From Blastococcus sp. CT_GayMR19 (GTDB taxonomy: Bacteria; Actinomycetota; Actinomycetes; Mycobacteriales; Geodermatophilaceae): a stretch of 64,000 nt of DNA. A program made the position numbers and the translations under genes. Under the pieces are notes generated by a model that ran no database searches, was not told the DNA's origin, and saw only the letters and a program-made list of their open reading frames with translations. The stretch lies in contig NZ_SPQL01000012.1 of assembly GCF_004570385.1 (NCBI RefSeq), positions 1 to 64,000 of the forward strand, in the 5' to 3' direction. This document shows, piece by piece, positions 60,755-64,000 of the stretch (the stretch's first letter is position 1; every line of letters begins with the position of its first letter).

Positions 60755-61786
60755 ATGTCCGAGTCCGCGCCTCCCCTGCCCCTGTCCGTCCTCGAGCTGG
60801 CCACGGTCGGCACGGGCCAGTCCTCCGCCGATGCCCTGGCCGCCACCGCCCGGGTCGCCCGGGCCGCCGACCGGCTCGGCTACACGCGCCTCTGGGTCGC
60901 CGAGCACCACAACATGCCGGCCGTGGCGAGCACGAGCCCGCCGGTGCTGATCGCCCACCTGGCCGCGGTGACCGAGCGGATCAGGGTCGGGTCGGGCGGC
61001 GTGATGCTGCCCAACCACGCCCCGCTCGTCGTCGCCGAGCAGTTCGCCATGCTCGAGGCCCTGCACCCCGGCCGGATCGACCTCGGCATCGGGCGCGCCC
61101 CCGGCACCGACCAGCGGACCGCGCTGGCGCTGCGCCGCGACCCCGCCGCCCTGTCGGCCGAGGACTTCCCGCAGCACCTGCTGGACCTGCTCGGTCTGCT
61201 CGGCGACGAGCGCGTCGCGGGCGGGCTTGCGGAGCGGTTCGTCGCGACCCCGGCCGCCCGCTCGGCCCCGGAGGTCGTGCTGCTCGGGTCGAGCGGTTTC
61301 TCGGCGCAGTTGGCCGGCGCGCTCGGCCTGCCGTTCAACTACGCCCACCACTTCGGCACGCACGCGCAGGCCGCCGTCGAGCTCTACCGGGACTCCTTCC
61401 GTCCCTCCCGCGTGCTCGACCGCCCGCACACGATGATCACCGCGAACGTGCTGACGGCCGGCACCGACGAGGAGGCGCAGCGGCTGGCCCTCCCCGGGCG
61501 GCTGATGATGCTGGCCATCCGCACGAACCGCCTTCGGCCGGTGCCGAGCCTGGCCGAGGCCGAGGTGGACCCGGAACGGCCGACGGCCGAGGCCATGCCG
61601 ACCAACTGGATCGTGGGCGCGCCCGACCGCGCCGTCGACCAGCTGCGCCGGCTCGCCGCCGACACCGGTGCCGACGAGGTCATGGTCACGTCCAGCACGC
61701 ACGGCGGGGCCGAGCGGGTGCGCAGCCTGGAGCTCCTCGCGGACGCGTGGGGCCTGGCGCCGTCCCGAGGACGGACCGCCGCCTGA
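60755..61786 (+). CDS. LLM-class flavin-dependent oxidoreductase (MsnO8-like)
   Basis: This protein of about 343 residues has the bacterial luciferase fold: LSVLELATVGTGQSSADALAATARVARAADRLGYTRLWVAEHHNMPAVASTSPPVLI at the start, VGSGGVMLPNHAPLVVAEQFAMLEALHPGRIDLGIGRAPGTD in the middle and MPTNWIVGAPDRAVDQLRRLAADTGADEVMV at the end. It matches the group (TIGR03558-like) that includes MsnO8. Cofactor FMNH2 is likely; substrate unknown. Confidence 0.92.
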   Translation: MSESAPPLPLSVLELATVGTGQSSADALAATARVARAADRLGYTRLWVAEHHNMPAVASTSPPVLIAHLAAVTERIRVGSGGVMLPNHAPLVVAEQFAMLEALHPGRIDLGIGRAPGTDQRTALALRRDPAALSAEDFPQHLLDLLGLLGDERVAGGLAERFVATPAARSAPEVVLLGSSGFSAQLAGALGLPFNYAHHFGTHAQAAVELYRDSFRPSRVLDRPHTMITANVLTAGTDEEAQRLALPGRLMMLAIRTNRLRPVPSLAEAEVDPERPTAEAMPTNWIVGAPDRAVDQLRRLAADTGADEVMVTSSTHGGAERVRSLELLADAWGLAPSRGRTAA

Positions 61787-61821
61787 GGCCGCGCTACCGC
61801 CGGTGGACGTACCGCCGCCGC

Positions 61822-61863
61822 ACTACCGCCGGAGCCACCGTGCAGAGCGGCTCCGGCGGTAGT
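61822..61863. repeat. REP-like palindrome, copy 3, acting as terminator between convergent genes
   Basis: ACTACCGCCGGAGCC (61822-61836) pairs perfectly with GGCTCCGGCGGTAGT (61849-61863) over a 12-base loop. It lies between the monooxygenase stop (61786) and the stop of the carboxyltransferase gene (61904), followed by a second palindrome CCGGCGATCGCCGG at 61873-61886. The core matches the elements at 9617 and 38779. Confidence 0.75.
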
Positions 61864-61903
61864 ACCGCGGTTCCGGCGATCGCCGGATCGGGGGAGAGCG
61901 GCG

Positions 61904-63445
61904 TCAGCGGCCCAGGTGGCGGTAGCGGTGCAGCCGGCGGCGGAAGCGCTCGCCGTCGTCCCGGCCCAGGAGCCCGGCCAGCTCCTCGCCGAGCACCCGG
62001 CCGAGCCGCCGGCAGAATTCGATCGGCTCGTCGGCGGCGTCCGGCCGCTCCGGCACCACCCGGTCGACGATGCCGGCCCGCCAGAGGTCCGTGGCCCGGA
62101 CGCCCTGCGCGGCAGCCATGTCGCCGGCCCGGTCGGTGGTCCGGTGCACGATGGCCGAGGCACCCTCGGGCGGCAGCGGTCCGAGCCAGCCGTTGGCCGC
62201 GGCCAGCACCCGGTCCGCGGGCGCCAGGGCCAGGGCCCCGCCCCCCGTGCCCTGCCCCAGGAGGACGGCGAGGGTGGGGGCCTTGAGCATGACCAGGTCC
62301 TGGAGGCAGCGGGCGATCTCACCGGCCATCCCGCCCTCCTCGGCCTCCCGCGACAGCGCCGCGCCGGGTGTGTCGATCAGGGTGACCAGCGGCAGCCGGA
62401 GCTCCGCGGCGAGGTGCATGCCGCGCCGGGCCTCGCGCAGCGCCGCCGGCCCGAGGGGGGCGGTCAGGCTCTGCCCGCGGCGGTCCTGGCCGAGCACCAC
62501 GCAGGGCGCGCCGCCGAAGCGGGCCAGGGCCAGCAGGAGCCCGGGATCCTTCTCCCCGGCTCCGGTGCCGGAGAGGCCGACGACGTCGGTCGCCGCGGTG
62601 CGCAGCAGCCGGCGCACCCCCGGCCGGTCCTCCCGGCGGGACGCCGTGACGACGTCCCACGCGCTGCGGCCGTCCTCCGGGTCGTCGGTGTCGGTGCCGT
62701 CCTCGGCCGTCGGCCGCTCCGCGCCGGCGACGTCGCGGTGCCAGGTCGCCCGGGCGGCGAGCACCCGGAGGGCCCGGTCGGCGACCTCGGCGACCTCCTC
62801 GTGCGGTACGACGGCGTCGATCAGCCCGTGGTCGGCGAGGTTCTCCGCGGTCTGCACGCCCGGCGGGAACGGCTCGCCGTAGAGCGACTCGTAGACGCGC
62901 GGCCCCAGGAAGCCGATCGAGGCCCCGGGCTCGGCGATCGTGACGTGGCCGGTGGAACCCCATGAGGCCAGCACCCCGCCGAACGTCGGGTGCCGCAGGT
63001 ACACGAGGTAGGGGAGACCCGCCTCCTTGTGCCGGGCGACGGCGGCGGTGATGCCGATCATCTGCAGGAAGGCGACCGTGCCCTCCTGCATCCGGGTGCC
63101 ACCGGAGACGGGCGCCGCCAGCAGCGGCAGGCCCTCCTCGGTGGCGCGCTCGACCGCCGCGATGAGCCGTTCCGCGGCCGCGACGCCGATCGACCCGGCG
63201 AGGAAGCCGAACTCGCCGGCGACGACGGCGACGCGACGCCCGCGCAGCGTCCCCTCGCCGGTGATGATCGATTCGTCCTGGCGGGTCTTCGCCGCGGCGG
63301 CCGCCAGCTCGGCGGCGTAGTCGTCGTCGACCTCCCGCGGCGGCACGGGGGAGTCCCAGGTCTTCCACGACCCCGCGTCCAGGACGAGATCGCGCAGAGA
63401 CCGGGCGTCCAGCCGCTTGGGCTTCCCGGCCGCCGGCGCGCTCAT
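61904..63445 (-). CDS. Acyl-CoA/acetyl-CoA carboxylase carboxyltransferase, beta-alpha fusion
   Basis: This 513-residue enzyme transfers the carboxyl group from biotin to an acyl-CoA. The N-terminal half is AccD-like (IITGEGTLRGRRVAVVAGEFGFLAGSIGVAAAERL, APVSGGTRMQEGTVAFLQM, LRHPTFGGVLASWGSTGHVTIAEPGASIGFLGPR). The C-terminal half is AccA-like (LRLPLVTLIDTPGAALSREAEEGGMAGEIARCLQDL, LLGQGTGGGALALAPADRVLAA). A single-chain fusion of this kind is common in actinobacteria. No AccD-type zinc finger is seen at the N-terminus. Its start overlaps the end of the CoA-transferase gene. Confidence 0.92.
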   Translation of the reverse strand: MSAPAAGKPKRLDARSLRDLVLDAGSWKTWDSPVPPREVDDDYAAELAAAAAKTRQDESIITGEGTLRGRRVAVVAGEFGFLAGSIGVAAAERLIAAVERATEEGLPLLAAPVSGGTRMQEGTVAFLQMIGITAAVARHKEAGLPYLVYLRHPTFGGVLASWGSTGHVTIAEPGASIGFLGPRVYESLYGEPFPPGVQTAENLADHGLIDAVVPHEEVAEVADRALRVLAARATWHRDVAGAERPTAEDGTDTDDPEDGRSAWDVVTASRREDRPGVRRLLRTAATDVVGLSGTGAGEKDPGLLLALARFGGAPCVVLGQDRRGQSLTAPLGPAALREARRGMHLAAELRLPLVTLIDTPGAALSREAEEGGMAGEIARCLQDLVMLKAPTLAVLLGQGTGGGALALAPADRVLAAANGWLGPLPPEGASAIVHRTTDRAGDMAAAQGVRATDLWRAGIVDRVVPERPDAADEPIEFCRRLGRVLGEELAGLLGRDDGERFRRRLHRYRHLGR

Positions 63446-64000
63446 GTCGCGTGCCCGTCCGGGACCTCACCGGCCTGCGGCACGCCCTCGGCCGGACCGG
63501 ACCCCGCTGATCCGGACCCCGCCGATCCGGACAGCCACGCCCGGATCGCGGCGCCGTCGGCCCCGAGGACGGGGGGAGGGGTGTGGTCGCGCCGGGTGGT
63601 CTCGGTCTCGCCGTCCGGGCCGGCGTCGAAGAAGCGCAACGGCGGGCCGGGCAGGGTCAGGGTGCCCGCGGTCGCGTGCTCGACGGAGATCTTCAGGCCC
63701 TGCGACTCGACCTGGTCCCAGGAGTAGACCTCGTCCAGCGTGCGGACCTTGCCCGCGGGCACGCCGGCCTTGGACAGCCGGGCCAGCAGCTCGGAGGCAT
63801 CGATGTCGGCGAAGGTCCGCTCCAGCAGCTCGATGACCTCCCCGCGCCGCGCGACCCGCTCGCCGTTCGTGGCGAAGCCGGGGGCCTCGGCGTCCAGCCC
63901 GAACTCGGTGCACAGCCGCCGCCACAGCCCCTCGCTGCCGCAGGACAGCTGCACGCTGCCGCCGCCGGCGCAGTGGAAGAGGCCGTAGGGGGAGATGGAG
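63442..64000 (-). CDS. CaiB/BaiF-type CoA-transferase, C-terminal part (runs off right edge)
   Basis: The visible 186 or so residues include SISPYGLFHCAGGGSVQLSCGSEGLWRRLCTEFGLD, LERTFADIDASELLARLSKAGVPAGKVRTLDEVYSWDQVESQGLKI and the end of the family III CoA-transferase fold (LTLPGPPLRFFD). The C-terminus carries a Gly/Ser/Ala repeat (SGSAGSGSAGSGPAEG). It ends in an ATGA overlap with the carboxyltransferase gene, so the two probably act in one acyl-CoA pathway. The N-terminal half is outside the window. Confidence 0.88.
   Translation of the reverse strand, partial: SISPYGLFHCAGGGSVQLSCGSEGLWRRLCTEFGLDAEAPGFATNGERVARRGEVIELLERTFADIDASELLARLSKAGVPAGKVRTLDEVYSWDQVESQGLKISVEHATAGTLTLPGPPLRFFDAGPDGETETTRRDHTPPPVLGADGAAIRAWLSGSAGSGSAGSGPAEGVPQAGEVPDGHAT

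Overview
This window is a GC-rich (about 73% by eye) actinobacterial chromosome segment, most likely from the Geodermatophilaceae (Blastococcus, Geodermatophilus or Modestobacter type). The pointers are a DUF222/HNH protein, the division protein SepH, an F420-type LLM oxidoreductase, UdgX, FprA, many GTG starts, ATGA/GTGA stop-start overlaps, and several promoters of the leaderless form TANNNT-N6-start. No replication origin, rRNA, CRISPR array, integrase or transposase was seen. There is one tRNA gene, tRNA-Arg(CCT).

Layout. 1-15.6 kb is core and housekeeping: a partial DUF222/HNH protein, DUF2530 with a purine permease, MarR with an MFS exporter, the RNA ligase-like phosphodiesterase ThpR, an aldo/keto reductase, a thioesterase, a TetR-controlled ABC-2 exporter, a SpoU methyltransferase, a YflT-like stress protein, SepH, an S9 peptidase and a circularly permuted ATP-grasp protein. 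15.8-16.9 kb holds two unusual lower-GC genes. 17.1-25.8 kb carries a hybrid histidine kinase fused to an anti-sigma-type kinase domain, serC, citrate synthase, pdxH, an MFS exporter, ohr and udgX.

25.5-36.2 kb is the most striking part: a 10.7-kb insertion that splits the udgX locus and is bounded by a 313-bp direct repeat made of the udgX 5' end. It carries a tightly coupled four-gene minus-strand operon. Gene 1 encodes a caspase-like protease fused to a P-loop STAND/NACHT-type ATPase half. Genes 2 and 3 encode two paralogous proteins of about 1,170 residues, each starting with what looks like the missing second half of the STAND module and then carrying 13 near-identical 45-residue TPR-like repeats. 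Gene 4 encodes an LCAT-like alpha/beta hydrolase with an Ig-like C-terminus. I read this as a candidate biological-conflict (defence or programmed cell death) system with one protease/ATPase, two alternative sensors and a lipase-type effector. That role is inferred from domains, not shown.

36.5-64 kb returns to core genes: an ABC-2 transporter, an LLM oxidoreductase, a TPR protein, PEP carboxylase, FprA, a secreted GH25-like protein, a Nei2 glycosylase, GNAT, tRNA-Arg, a DinB-like protein, a sirtuin, a photoproduct-glycosylase/PUA-like fusion, thioesterase/VOC/YbaK genes, MscL, a CpaB/SAF protein, an FmdB zinc ribbon, SDR with a frameshifted XRE regulator, a DUF1326/DUF2182 pair, MarR, a luciferase-like monooxygenase, and a fused acyl-CoA carboxylase carboxyltransferase with a CoA-transferase running off the right edge.

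Small regulatory structures recur: strong hairpins between convergent genes, a dispersed REP-like palindrome (about 9.6, 38.8 and 61.8 kb), a 24-25 bp tandem repeat near 0.45 kb and a probable TetR operator near 9.54 kb.
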